Shown here: one piece after another, positions 27,618-34,732 of the stretch
Position numbering within the stretch: position 1 is the stretch's first letter
Layout of the letters: every line of letters starts with the position of its first letter
NCBI GenBank assembly: GCA_965237775.1
Contig: OZ250155.1
Coordinates: 248,001-312,000 of the forward strand
Origin: CATOSP01 sp965237775
GTDB lineage: Bacteria; Chloroflexota; Dehalococcoidia; Lucifugimonadales; UBA3495
Length of the DNA: 64,000 bases
Direction of reading: 5' to 3'
The notes under the pieces: model-generated
Database searches by the model: none
What the model was told of the DNA's origin: nothing
The model's input: only the letters and a program-made list of their open reading frames with translations
Position numbers and translations under genes: made by a program

Positions 27618-28646
27618 ATGGTAACCAGCGGCACCTTTGGGCCGGAGTTGGAGATTCAGATGGTCAGGGAGAATTTGGCCCTGGCCATCTCCTATTGGAC
27701 GGCGGTCAGAAAGGGCCAGATAACCCCGGCGCACCTGCCCGCCCAGCGGGACGTCGTGACCACGGAGACCGGCCGCGTGGTCGAGGTGTTCAACCCTCTC
27801 AGGATAAGGGGCCAGGCTGAGTTGGCCCGGTGCGCCACCAACCAAGTTCGCGGCGCTTTCGCATTCTCCGCGATGCAGAGCCATCGCACCCTCGAGTCGG
27901 TCTGCTCCGGTAGCCCTCTGTCAGAAACCGAACCGGGCCTTCGGTCCGCCCGTGCTTGCATCTACCTACTGGACCGGTCATTCAGGCTGGGCATGTTGAC
28001 GCCCGTGTGGTCATGTCCCCCCGAATACCGCCAACGATTTGCGGTTAACTCGATATCGTTTGCGCTGGACGCCTCGCAGATCGACAGGCAACCCATAGCC
28101 TGGAGCGATTTCGGAGGACTGGACAAGTACTTAGGTCTACTGGAATATTGCGCCAGTTTCGTAGAGCGGATGCCCAGGGTTGAAACCCCAACCCTAGACG
28201 AGTCCGAGGACGCCAGCGCCGGAGACCAACCCGCCCAATCCCCGGCCCCCCCACCGGAAGCCGCCCGTGTTGAAAGCGTACTGACCGAAAGCGTACCGAC
28301 CGAAAGCGTACCGACCGAAAGCGTACCGACCGAAAGCGTACCGACCGGGAGTGACCCGGTCGAGATTGACCCAGCGGAGGACGACGGCGAGCCGGTGGCT
28401 GAGGTAGACGGCCAGGATTCGGTCACCCGGTTCGTGACGGAACGCTGCATCGTGGGACCGGACGTGCGGACCATCGCGTCGGGACTGTATGCCGCCTACG
28501 TGGACTGGTGCCAGGAAACCCAGCAAACTCCCATGACGCAAAGGAGCTTCGGGATGGGTCTGACGGGGCTGGGATTCACCCGGCGGCGCAGAGGGCGGGG
28601 CCGCCACTGGTGGGAAGGCTTGGGCGCGGAGGGCCAGCAGGGCTAG
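27618..28646 (+). CDS. Unknown protein with TESVP repeats and primase-type C-terminal winged helix
   Basis: I do not recognise the N-terminal ~190 residues (helical, cytoplasmic; QAELARCATNQVRGAFAFSA, LRSARACIYLLDRSFRLGML). A Pro/Glu-rich linker follows, with five near-identical TESVP units encoded by 15-base tandem repeats. The C-terminal ~65 residues (VRTIASGLYAAYVDWCQETQ, TQRSFGMGLTGLGFTRRRRG, RGRHWWEGL) resemble the winged helix at the end of phage/plasmid primase-helicases. No primase or helicase motif is present, so DNA binding is the only supported activity. GAGGG precedes the ATG closely. Confidence 0.7.
   Translation: MVTSGTFGPELEIQMVRENLALAISYWTAVRKGQITPAHLPAQRDVVTTETGRVVEVFNPLRIRGQAELARCATNQVRGAFAFSAMQSHRTLESVCSGSPLSETEPGLRSARACIYLLDRSFRLGMLTPVWSCPPEYRQRFAVNSISFALDASQIDRQPIAWSDFGGLDKYLGLLEYCASFVERMPRVETPTLDESEDASAGDQPAQSPAPPPEAARVESVLTESVPTESVPTESVPTESVPTGSDPVEIDPAEDDGEPVAEVDGQDSVTRFVTERCIVGPDVRTIASGLYAAYVDWCQETQQTPMTQRSFGMGLTGLGFTRRRRGRGRHWWEGLGAEGQQG
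28272..28346 (+). repeat. Five 15-bp tandem repeats, coding
   Basis: Five direct copies of GAAAGCGTACCGACC (first copy with one change) encode the TESVP units of the surrounding gene. Because the unit is a multiple of three, copy-number change would alter linker length without shifting frame. Confidence 0.9.
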
Positions 28647-28986
28647 CCTGGGTTGGCGGGAGTAGGTCAGTCTCCCCCACGGGGAGCATCGGGCAGGGGC
28701 CTTCAACAACCGGGCTGACCCAGATTGCCGCAGCAACTTTGCCCCGAACGAATCTTTGTCAGATTGTTTGACAAGACCAGCCGCACCTTGCGCCACAGCG
28801 GCATCGGCTCTCTGAGATTTCGCATGAATGTGAACTGGTCTTGACCATTCCCCATAGTTCGGCAATTATGGCAGCGTCTCAGGGCTTTGTACACGCGGAG
28901 CTACAGCGCCAATAGGCCGGCATCGCTGCACCTTGGCTCCAGCTAACCCGGCCGCTTTGGAGCGCGCTCAGTATTAAGGAGGGACC
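28647..28986. other. Intergenic region with no recognised feature
   Basis: The 340 bases between the unknown winged-helix gene and the MmgE/PrpD gene contain no convincing ORF, terminator, promoter or repeat. Only the final TAAGGAGGG before 28987 (ribosome binding site) is assigned. Confidence 0.5.
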
Positions 28987-30342
28987 ATGTCAACCGAATA
29001 TCTGGACCGGATATCCAGCTTCGCGTCGGGCCTACGTCTCGAAGACCTGGAGGGATCCACCGTACAGGCGGCCAAGCACGTCGTCCTTGACACCATCGGC
29101 GCGATTTTGGCCGGAAGCAGGCTGCCGGAAAACGCGAACTTCGCGGGTCTTGCCAAGACTTTGGGCCCGGGCGGAGCATCCACCCTTATGGGTCACGCGG
29201 GTAAGGTGCAGTCTCCATACGCCGCGCTGGTCAACGCCACCGCCGGTGTGGGGCTGGAGATGGACGAGGGCACCAGGTTGGGCGGCGGGCATCCATCCAT
29301 TCATGTGACTCCCGGCGCAATAGCCGTAGCCGAAGACCACCGCGCCAGCGGTAAAACACTCCTGGAGGCCATCGTCGCCGGATACGAGGTGACGTCTCGT
29401 ATCGGGTCAGGCACCGCGGCAAAAGCGGAGGTCCACTCCCACGGCACCTGGGGGACCATTGGAACGGCCGTTGCCACGGCCCGACTGCTCGGGTACGACG
29501 CCGCCGAAATGAAGACCACCATGAACCTGTCCACCTCGATGAGCCCGGCCAACACCTGGACCCCCTGCCTGGAAGGGGCAACGGTCCGCAACCTCTACCC
29601 AGGGCGGTCCGGGTTCCAGGGGATACTCGCGGCTCACCTGACTAGATGCGGATTTACCGCGGTGGAAGACGCTCCCTCAGACCTGTACGGCGGTCTTCTC
29701 GGGGACGGCTTCGATACGGATGCGGTTGTGGAAGGGCTGGGAGAGCCGGGTTCCTACCGGATTCAACACAACTATTTCAAATTCCATGCGTGCTGCCTGT
29801 ACAACCATCCCGTGTTGGACGCGGTACAGGCGATAGTCCGACAGGAGAGCTTCGCATCCCAGCAGGTCAACCGGATCCGGGTGGAGGCTCCGTCGCTCGC
29901 GTTAATCATGGCAGACCCGGAACCGGAGAACATGTTGGCCGCCAAATTCTCAATCCCATACGCGGTAGCCGCGTCCATCGAGACCGGACGAACGGACGTT
30001 ACGGCGTTCTATGCCGAGCCAATCGCCAACCCCGCGATACGATCATTGGCGCAACGGGTGGAGATCGCGGCGGACCCGGAGATGAACTTCCGCCGCTACG
30101 ATTACCCTTCGGCCCGCGTGTCGGTAGAGTTGAAAGACGGACGCACCCTGCGCCATGAGGTAGTAGCCCAGAGAGGCGACGCCCAGAATCCCGCGCCCTA
30201 CGAGGAATTGCTGGACAAGTTCAGGTCGTTGACCCGTGAAACCCTTGGCGAGGAGACCGCCGGCGCCGTAATCGATGTGGTGTCCCGCCTCGACCTTGTC
30301 GAAGACGTGAACGAGCTCACGATTCTATTAACCGGGAAGTAG
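28987..30342 (+). CDS. MmgE/PrpD family protein
   Basis: The 451 residues match the MmgE/PrpD fold (2-methylcitrate dehydratase, cis-aconitate decarboxylase). The N-terminal helical domain has AAKHVVLDTIGAILAGSR, ALVNATAGVGLEMDEGTRLGGGHPS and AIVAGYEVTSRIGSG; the C-terminal lid has HNYFKFHACCLYNHPVLDAV and MLAAKFSIPYAVAASIETGR. Members dehydrate or decarboxylate tricarboxylate-like acids. TAAGGAGGGACC precedes the ATG. The gene stands alone between unrelated neighbours, converging on queE; the substrate is not deducible, although a link to the tricarballylate-type enzyme nearby is conceivable. Confidence 0.88.
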   Translation: MSTEYLDRISSFASGLRLEDLEGSTVQAAKHVVLDTIGAILAGSRLPENANFAGLAKTLGPGGASTLMGHAGKVQSPYAALVNATAGVGLEMDEGTRLGGGHPSIHVTPGAIAVAEDHRASGKTLLEAIVAGYEVTSRIGSGTAAKAEVHSHGTWGTIGTAVATARLLGYDAAEMKTTMNLSTSMSPANTWTPCLEGATVRNLYPGRSGFQGILAAHLTRCGFTAVEDAPSDLYGGLLGDGFDTDAVVEGLGEPGSYRIQHNYFKFHACCLYNHPVLDAVQAIVRQESFASQQVNRIRVEAPSLALIMADPEPENMLAAKFSIPYAVAASIETGRTDVTAFYAEPIANPAIRSLAQRVEIAADPEMNFRRYDYPSARVSVELKDGRTLRHEVVAQRGDAQNPAPYEELLDKFRSLTRETLGEETAGAVIDVVSRLDLVEDVNELTILLTGK

Positions 30343-30359
30343 CAGCTTGCCGCCCAACT

Positions 30360-31067
30360 TCAACGCCCCCTCTGGTCAGCCCAGAGCAGGATATGAAGCC
30401 TGGTGGAAAAGCGGAACCCTTCCTTGACGCAGGCGTCGGAGACCCATGGACTACGGTCCCGGAGCGCAGCCGCCGAGGCGCCTTCGGGCATGAGGATTAT
30501 GCGTTCGCTGGGGATTTGGAACCTGTCGCGCAGTCCGAGTACCTCGTCCAGGTCGGCGGGCCTCGCAATTACGAATTTGAAGAGCGCGTTGGGCAACCTG
30601 GAGAAGCCTTCCAACACCTCAGGTAGAATCCTGCGCGCCAATGGATTGCCGGAGTTGGCAAGTTTAGGGGACACGTTCCATTGGTCGATGCTGCGGGCAA
30701 GTTCCGGGATGGGCAGGATGGTCCCGTTGGTCTCAACCTCGCAGTAAAACCCCGCGTCTTTCAGTCCCACCCCCAGCGATGCAAGATCGCGCTGCTGCAA
30801 GAGAGGTTCGCCACCCGTGACCACCAGGTGGGGACAACCGTAGGCCAATACCGCGTCCCTCACCTCTTCCACGCTTAGGGTCATCACCTCGTCTTCGTAG
30901 CTGTAGTTGTCCCAGTCCCAGGTGTACTTGGTGTCACACCAAGAACACGCCAGGTTGCATTGGGCAAGGCGCAGGAACACGGTGGCCGTGCCGATGTTCG
31001 CGCCCTCTCCTTGGAGAGAGTGGAAGATTTCGGGGACTCCCCCAGACTGCCGGCTGACGCGCAACAA
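30360..31067 (-). CDS. queE: 7-carboxy-7-deazaguanine synthase
   Basis: This radical SAM enzyme converts 6-carboxytetrahydropterin to 7-carboxy-7-deazaguanine. It has the cluster motif CNLACSWC (CxxxCxxC), the TGGEPLLQQ SAM-binding block, EIFHSLQGEG at the N-terminus and VETNGT. The frame is open back to 31145 but that overlaps queC. A TTG at 31067 lies two bases after the queC stop with GGGGAGG upstream, and gives LLRVSRQSGGVPEIF, a natural N-terminus. Last gene of the minus-strand queF-queD-queC-queE operon. Confidence 0.93.
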   Translation of the reverse strand: MLRVSRQSGGVPEIFHSLQGEGANIGTATVFLRLAQCNLACSWCDTKYTWDWDNYSYEDEVMTLSVEEVRDAVLAYGCPHLVVTGGEPLLQQRDLASLGVGLKDAGFYCEVETNGTILPIPELARSIDQWNVSPKLANSGNPLARRILPEVLEGFSRLPNALFKFVIARPADLDEVLGLRDRFQIPSERIILMPEGASAAALRDRSPWVSDACVKEGFRFSTRLHILLWADQRGR

Positions 31068-31069
31068 GC

Positions 31070-31813
31070 TCAGAACCTCCCCAACCTGACCAGGGCGGGG
31101 TCGGACACGCCCGCTTCGGCGAAGCCCTTGGCCCGGAGTAGACAACTGTCGCAGCTACCACAGGGGTAGTCGCCGCCTTCGTAGCAACTCCATGTGGATT
31201 CCAGGGGCGCGTTAAGTTCAACGCCTAGCTGAACGATCTCACGCTTGGACATGTGAATGATGGGGGTTTCCACTGAGAACGCAACGCCATACTCGGCCCA
31301 GAGCTTGCTCCCATAGGCGAGGCCCTCGGCGATCTTCTGAAAATACTCGGGCCGGCAGTCGGGATACCCGCTGTAGTCAATCGCGTTGGGGGCCATATAG
31401 ATATCCGCCTTGAGCCCAGCGGGGTCCAGCCCTTCGTGTTCTATCGAATACAAGACCTGGCTTTCCAGATAGGAAGCGGCCAGGGCCAGGAAGAAAGTGT
31501 TTCTCAGGGGAACGTATGTAATGGGAATGCTGGCTCCCATCTGCTCCGTGGTCCGGTCGCCGGGAATCGGGAATCGCTCCGGGTTGGTGAGCGCGGAATA
31601 CCACGCCACGCGGCCAAAAAAGGAGATATCCAATAGCTCCATCGGGATGCCCATCATTCCGGCGATCTCAACCGCGCACTCAACTTCTTTGCTGTGGGCC
31701 TGCCCGTAGTGAAAAGTGAGGGCGGTCAGGTGGTCGGTCTGGCTGCGGGCAAGGGCGGCGACGGTAGTGGAGTCTAGTCCGCCGGAGAGTAGGGTTACGC
31801 CATAGCTAACCAT
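31070..31813 (-). CDS. queC: 7-cyano-7-deazaguanine synthase
   Basis: This ATP-dependent PP-loop enzyme forms preQ0 from 7-carboxy-7-deazaguanine and ammonia. It has the P-loop VTLLSGGLDSTT at the N-terminus, FHYGQAHSKEVECA, PLRNTFFLALAASYLES, and the zinc-binding cysteines in STWSCYEGGDYPCGSCDSCLLR. The Met at 31813 is preferred over one at 31825 because it starts the normal beta strand; either overlaps the queD 3' end. About 248 residues, typical. Confidence 0.94.
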   Translation of the reverse strand: MVSYGVTLLSGGLDSTTVAALARSQTDHLTALTFHYGQAHSKEVECAVEIAGMMGIPMELLDISFFGRVAWYSALTNPERFPIPGDRTTEQMGASIPITYVPLRNTFFLALAASYLESQVLYSIEHEGLDPAGLKADIYMAPNAIDYSGYPDCRPEYFQKIAEGLAYGSKLWAEYGVAFSVETPIIHMSKREIVQLGVELNAPLESTWSCYEGGDYPCGSCDSCLLRAKGFAEAGVSDPALVRLGRF

Positions 31814-32237
31814 CGGGAGCGGCATCCCGGGAAAACTCGGCGTATTGGTCCAGCGACTCCCAGACCCGGACTTTGACCGGCGTGGTCCCGCAAATTTCGG
31901 CCACGGTGTCGTACAAAACCCGGCTGATTACTTCGCAGGACGGGTTCTCGTCGCTAAATTGGTACACCCTGCCCTTGGTGAGTGTGGCGAGGGCCCGGAC
32001 AAGCTCCGTGTCGCGGCTATTGACAAGGAAGGCGTGGTCCCAGTTGTCGTCGATCCAATCCTTCACCCGGCGTTTCAGGTCGGTGAAGTCGAACACCAGT
32101 CCCTGTGGGTCCAGGGCCTCGCCTCCAAGAAACACCTCGGCCCGGTAGGTGTGCCCATGTGGGTAGGCGCATTTCCCATCGTAGTCCAGTAGCCTGTGGC
32201 CGCTATCGAAAGTGGCCTCGATCCTTACCAGGTACAT
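31806..32237 (-). CDS. queD: 6-carboxy-5,6,7,8-tetrahydropterin synthase
   Basis: This PTPS-family enzyme makes 6-carboxytetrahydropterin from dihydroneopterin triphosphate. It has the zinc histidines in FDSGHRLLDY and PHGHTY, the catalytic cysteine in GKCAYPHGH, the FDFTDLKRRVKDWIDDNWDHAFL block and the terminal VRVWESLDQYAEF. 143 residues. It lies four bases after queF and overlaps queC, within the queuosine-precursor operon. Confidence 0.94.
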   Translation of the reverse strand: MYLVRIEATFDSGHRLLDYDGKCAYPHGHTYRAEVFLGGEALDPQGLVFDFTDLKRRVKDWIDDNWDHAFLVNSRDTELVRALATLTKGRVYQFSDENPSCEVISRVLYDTVAEICGTTPVKVRVWESLDQYAEFSRDAAPDG

Positions 32238-32241
32238 CCGG

Positions 32242-32667
32242 CTATCCGTTGACCGGGTAATTGACCGACACGGAGCAATGAATACCGCCGCGCACCTTGT
32301 AATCGAGGATCACGTTCATGCTCCTGGGGCTGCATAGCGCCACCAGGTCCTTGAGGATTCGATTGGCCGCGTGTTCCTGAACAACGCCCACGTCTCGGAA
32401 TGACAGGAGATAATACTTCAGCGATTTGAGCTCAATACAACTCTCGTAAGGAACGTAGGAGATTTGCACTGTCCCGACGTCTGGGAGTCCGGTCCAAGGG
32501 CAAACGGCGGTGAACTCGTCCGTGTCCACCTGGACGACCGCGTGCTGCTCCGGGTAATCGTAGGCGAAAGCCATGAGACACTCGGTGTCAATGGAGCCTT
32601 CGTCTCTGATGGACAGCCGATGGTCCAGGCTCTCGTATTGCTCTTTAAGTTCCGGGATGGTAGTCAT
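32242..32667 (-). CDS. queF: NADPH-dependent 7-cyano-7-deazaguanine reductase
   Basis: This is the short (unimodular) QueF that reduces preQ0 to preQ1. It has the catalytic cysteine in FTAVCPWTGLPDVGT, the NADPH motif ESCIELKSLKYYLLSFRD, and QEHAANRILKDLV. The Met at 32667 is preceded by GGGGGA and begins the normal N-terminus (MTTIPELKEQYESLDHR); an in-frame start at 32703 is less likely. First gene of the operon. Downstream pathway genes (tgt, queA, queG) are not in the window. Confidence 0.94.
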   Translation of the reverse strand: MTTIPELKEQYESLDHRLSIRDEGSIDTECLMAFAYDYPEQHAVVQVDTDEFTAVCPWTGLPDVGTVQISYVPYESCIELKSLKYYLLSFRDVGVVQEHAANRILKDLVALCSPRSMNVILDYKVRGGIHCSVSVNYPVNG

Positions 32668-32837
32668 TGGGTCCCCCTCATGGGCTCCGTGGCTTCGTGA
32701 CAAGCGGTCGTATCAAGGGCCGACAGGCTGCCTCATTAATTGTAATGGGTGCCCAGAAGGAAAAAAAGCTCCCAGTACTCGGCACCAAACGGCTCACGTT
32801 GGGGAAGCCGGGTGCTGACCGCCTCAGGACAAATGGA
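32668..32837 (-). promoter_or_regulatory. Possible structured leader of the queuosine operon
   Basis: On the minus strand, upstream of queF, a stem can form from GCACCCGGCT (near 32814) and AGCCGTTTGGTGC (near 32790), with a bulge. Downstream are GGGAGC and a run of seven T (32767-32761), about 94 bases before the start codon. This could be an attenuator or regulated leader. It does not match the preQ1 class I or II consensus that I know, so no ligand is assigned. Confidence 0.3.
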
Positions 32838-33283
32838 GGTAACTGTTCAGACTTGATGTGTCCTTCCTATTCCCAGCCCGTCTTTCCGGGCTTAACCCGG
32901 AATCCAGAAACCTATGCAACCAGCAACGGTCACTATCATTGGCATTTCTGGATTCCCGCCTGCGGAGACCTTTGCGTAACCTTCCGTGATTCCGGCGAAA
33001 GCGAGAATCCAGAGTGCGCCCAGATACGGAGGACGCCCTCACCCTAACCCTCTCCCGGAGAGGGGATTATTCACAGGTCTCCCTGCGCGGGAATGACGAA
33101 TTGCGGGGGAATGCGCCGACGGAGGGAGAGGGGATTATTCACAGGTCTCCCTGCGCGGGAATGACGAATTGCGGGGGAATGACTGGTTGCGGCTGAGGAA
33201 CATCGTTTGAGAATCATCATGGAGATGCCCGATTTGGGATTAAGCCAATCCGCGTCCTCGACTCTGAACAGTTACAAATGGGG
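32830..33283. mobile_element. TIR element, copy 2, with 8-bp target duplication
   Basis: A 438-bp relative (32838-33275) of the element at 21709-22063 has the same terminal repeats (GTAACTGTTCAG) and its own 8-base flanking repeats (AAATGGAG, AAATGGGG; 7 of 8). Its outer arms are the reverse complement of copy 1, but the central segment between GGAGACC and GGTCTCC points the same way on the plus strand. A tandem duplication of about 70 bases (GAGAGGGGATTATTCACAGG onward, twice near 33057-33180) explains its greater length. 33284-33395 holds no other feature. Confidence 0.78.
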
Positions 33284-33395
33284 TGTTTGCTTAAACGAGC
33301 GAATGAAGGTAGTATCTCGTTACCTTGAGCGGGTCCGATGATTCGCTGACGGGACCAAGACGGTCCGACTAGATATAGTACGCGAGCATGGCTTT

Positions 33396-33908
33396 ATGCC
33401 CTACACGTTAGCCGAACTGGATGAGATGGCGTTGGAGCAGGCGCACGCCCTGCCCTTCGTGGACCGGGACCAACTTCTGGACCTGGTTATCGCCGCGGGA
33501 CGTCATCAATCGACCGAGATACACTCCTACCGTGTGGGCCTCTACTGCGATTACTTTGAAGAAGACCTTCTACGCATGTACAAGGTCGACGCGATCAAAA
33601 TCCATTGCCGTGGAACAACCTCCTCCGGATTTGACGGAATGGTCGTGGGCGAGACAGACGCCGACCAATACCGGGCCGGATTCCGGCACGTACAGACTCA
33701 TCTGGAGGCCGCTGGCTCCAGCTTCAGCCGGGTTGTGAGCCTGGTCATATTCTTGACTGACATGGACAACTGGCCGCTGCTGAACGAGATTTACCGGGAA
33801 TTTGTGCCCAACCCTCCGTGCCGCGCCGTCATAGGCACCACCGGACTGGCGCAACCGCCCCTGGCCATCGAGATCGTCGAGTGCATCGCATACCGGGTGC
33901 GCGACTAA
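33396..33908 (+). CDS. RidA/YjgF-family protein with N-terminal extension
   Basis: The C-terminal ~105 residues match the Rid fold: SSGFDGMVVGETDADQYRAG, RVVSLVIFLTDMDNWPLLNE, FVPNPPCRAVIG and AIEIVECIAYR, keeping the arginine and glutamate associated with imine deamination in RidA. The first ~65 residues are an extension not usual for the family (MALEQAHALPFVDRDQLLDL). A role as enamine/imine deaminase or a diverged substrate-binding Rid protein is likely. The start ATG lacks a good Shine-Dalgarno, so the N-terminus is uncertain. Confidence 0.78.
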   Translation: MPYTLAELDEMALEQAHALPFVDRDQLLDLVIAAGRHQSTEIHSYRVGLYCDYFEEDLLRMYKVDAIKIHCRGTTSSGFDGMVVGETDADQYRAGFRHVQTHLEAAGSSFSRVVSLVIFLTDMDNWPLLNEIYREFVPNPPCRAVIGTTGLAQPPLAIEIVECIAYRVRD

Positions 33909-34005
33909 AAACGAGTCGAATATTCCCGGTGCAAGGAGTCGCCCAAAGGGACTCCAGGATGTAAGCTGGAATCCCTGGCAACAACCAAACTTGAGGAGGG
34001 ATGTT

Positions 34006-34443
34006 ATGGCGGAACTAGCCCTGGCCTACAAGGTTCGGAGCTACAGCACTGGCACCCTGGGAAGGGCGATCTGTAACGCGCGGACCCACCACTGGGTTGC
34101 CGACGGCACCAACGGTGACGAAGTTGGCGCGGGAGAGCTCTTCCTGTCCGGCATCACCGCCTGCGCGGTCAACATGGTCGAGAGGATAGCCAGCGACGAA
34201 GAGATTCCCCTGGAATGGATGGACGTCAGCGTGGAGTCCTACCGCGACCCGGAAAAGACCCCCGGAGACATCTCACTATACGACGCCATTCGCGTGAACT
34301 TCGAGATGTGGGGAGTGGCCGCGGACCAGGCCAACGAGTTGGTTGAGACCTGGAAACGGCGTTGACCCCTCTACGGTTCGGTCGCCGTGGCGACCCCTGA
34401 TACCACCGTAGACTTGGTCTCCCACAACGAACCCCACCGGTAA
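34006..34443 (+). CDS. OsmC-family protein, candidate selenoprotein (in-frame UGA at codon 120)
   Basis: GGAGGG precedes the ATG at 34006. The frame reads an OsmC fold with the first redox cysteine in LSGITACAVNMVERIA and stops at TGA (34363-34365) after LVETWKRR. In OsmC proteins the next residue is the second redox cysteine. Reading the UGA as one residue gives RR-U-PLYGSVAVATPDTTVDL and a TAA stop at 34441-34443, restoring the usual ~145 residues. A hairpin at SECIS distance follows. Selenocysteine is the best reading; a Cys-to-stop mutation with loss of the last 25 residues is the alternative. OsmC proteins reduce organic hydroperoxides. Confidence 0.75.
34366..34409 (+). promoter_or_regulatory. 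Candidate bacterial SECIS element (OsmC)
   Basis: Immediately downstream of the in-frame TGA, GGTCGC (34380-34385) and GCGACC (34390-34395) pair around the loop CGTG, which has a G among its first two bases. The loop starts 20 bases after the TGA. ACGGT (34373-34377) and ACCGT (34405-34409) could extend the structure. Distance and stem length fit the range known for bacterial SECIS elements. Confidence 0.55.
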
Positions 34444-34537
34444 CAGAGCGGCAGGGGCGATGACCCCTTCGGCCGTGGTCCCCGGCAGGACGCGGGACCT
34501 ACCGGCAGGGTAAGCTGTAACACCTCGGCCAAGACTC

Positions 34538-34580
34538 GGAGCCCGCCGATCCTTGATTCGGCGGGCTCCCGTCGTTTTGC
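34538..34580 (+). terminator. Intrinsic terminator after the OsmC gene
   Basis: A 12-base-pair perfect stem (GGAGCCCGCCGA, 34538-34549, with TCGGCGGGCTCC, 34558-34569) and an 8-base loop are followed by CGTCGTTTTG. It ends the RidA-like/OsmC transcript. The segment 34444-34537 shows no ORF. Confidence 0.8.
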
Positions 34581-34732
34581 GAATGGGCGCCCGGCATGAT
34601 GGCGGAAGGCGTCCTTGGATGGCCAGCGGTATACTAGGCCGACACTACCCGTAAGCCGTTGCTGGAGGCATTGGCCCCATAGATCCTACAACCTCCATAC
34701 CTCTTCTCGCACTGGGCAACGAAGACACAGGG

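Noticed and set aside
28272..28346. CRISPR array
   Set aside because: The 15-bp units are contiguous without spacers and are in-frame coding sequence.
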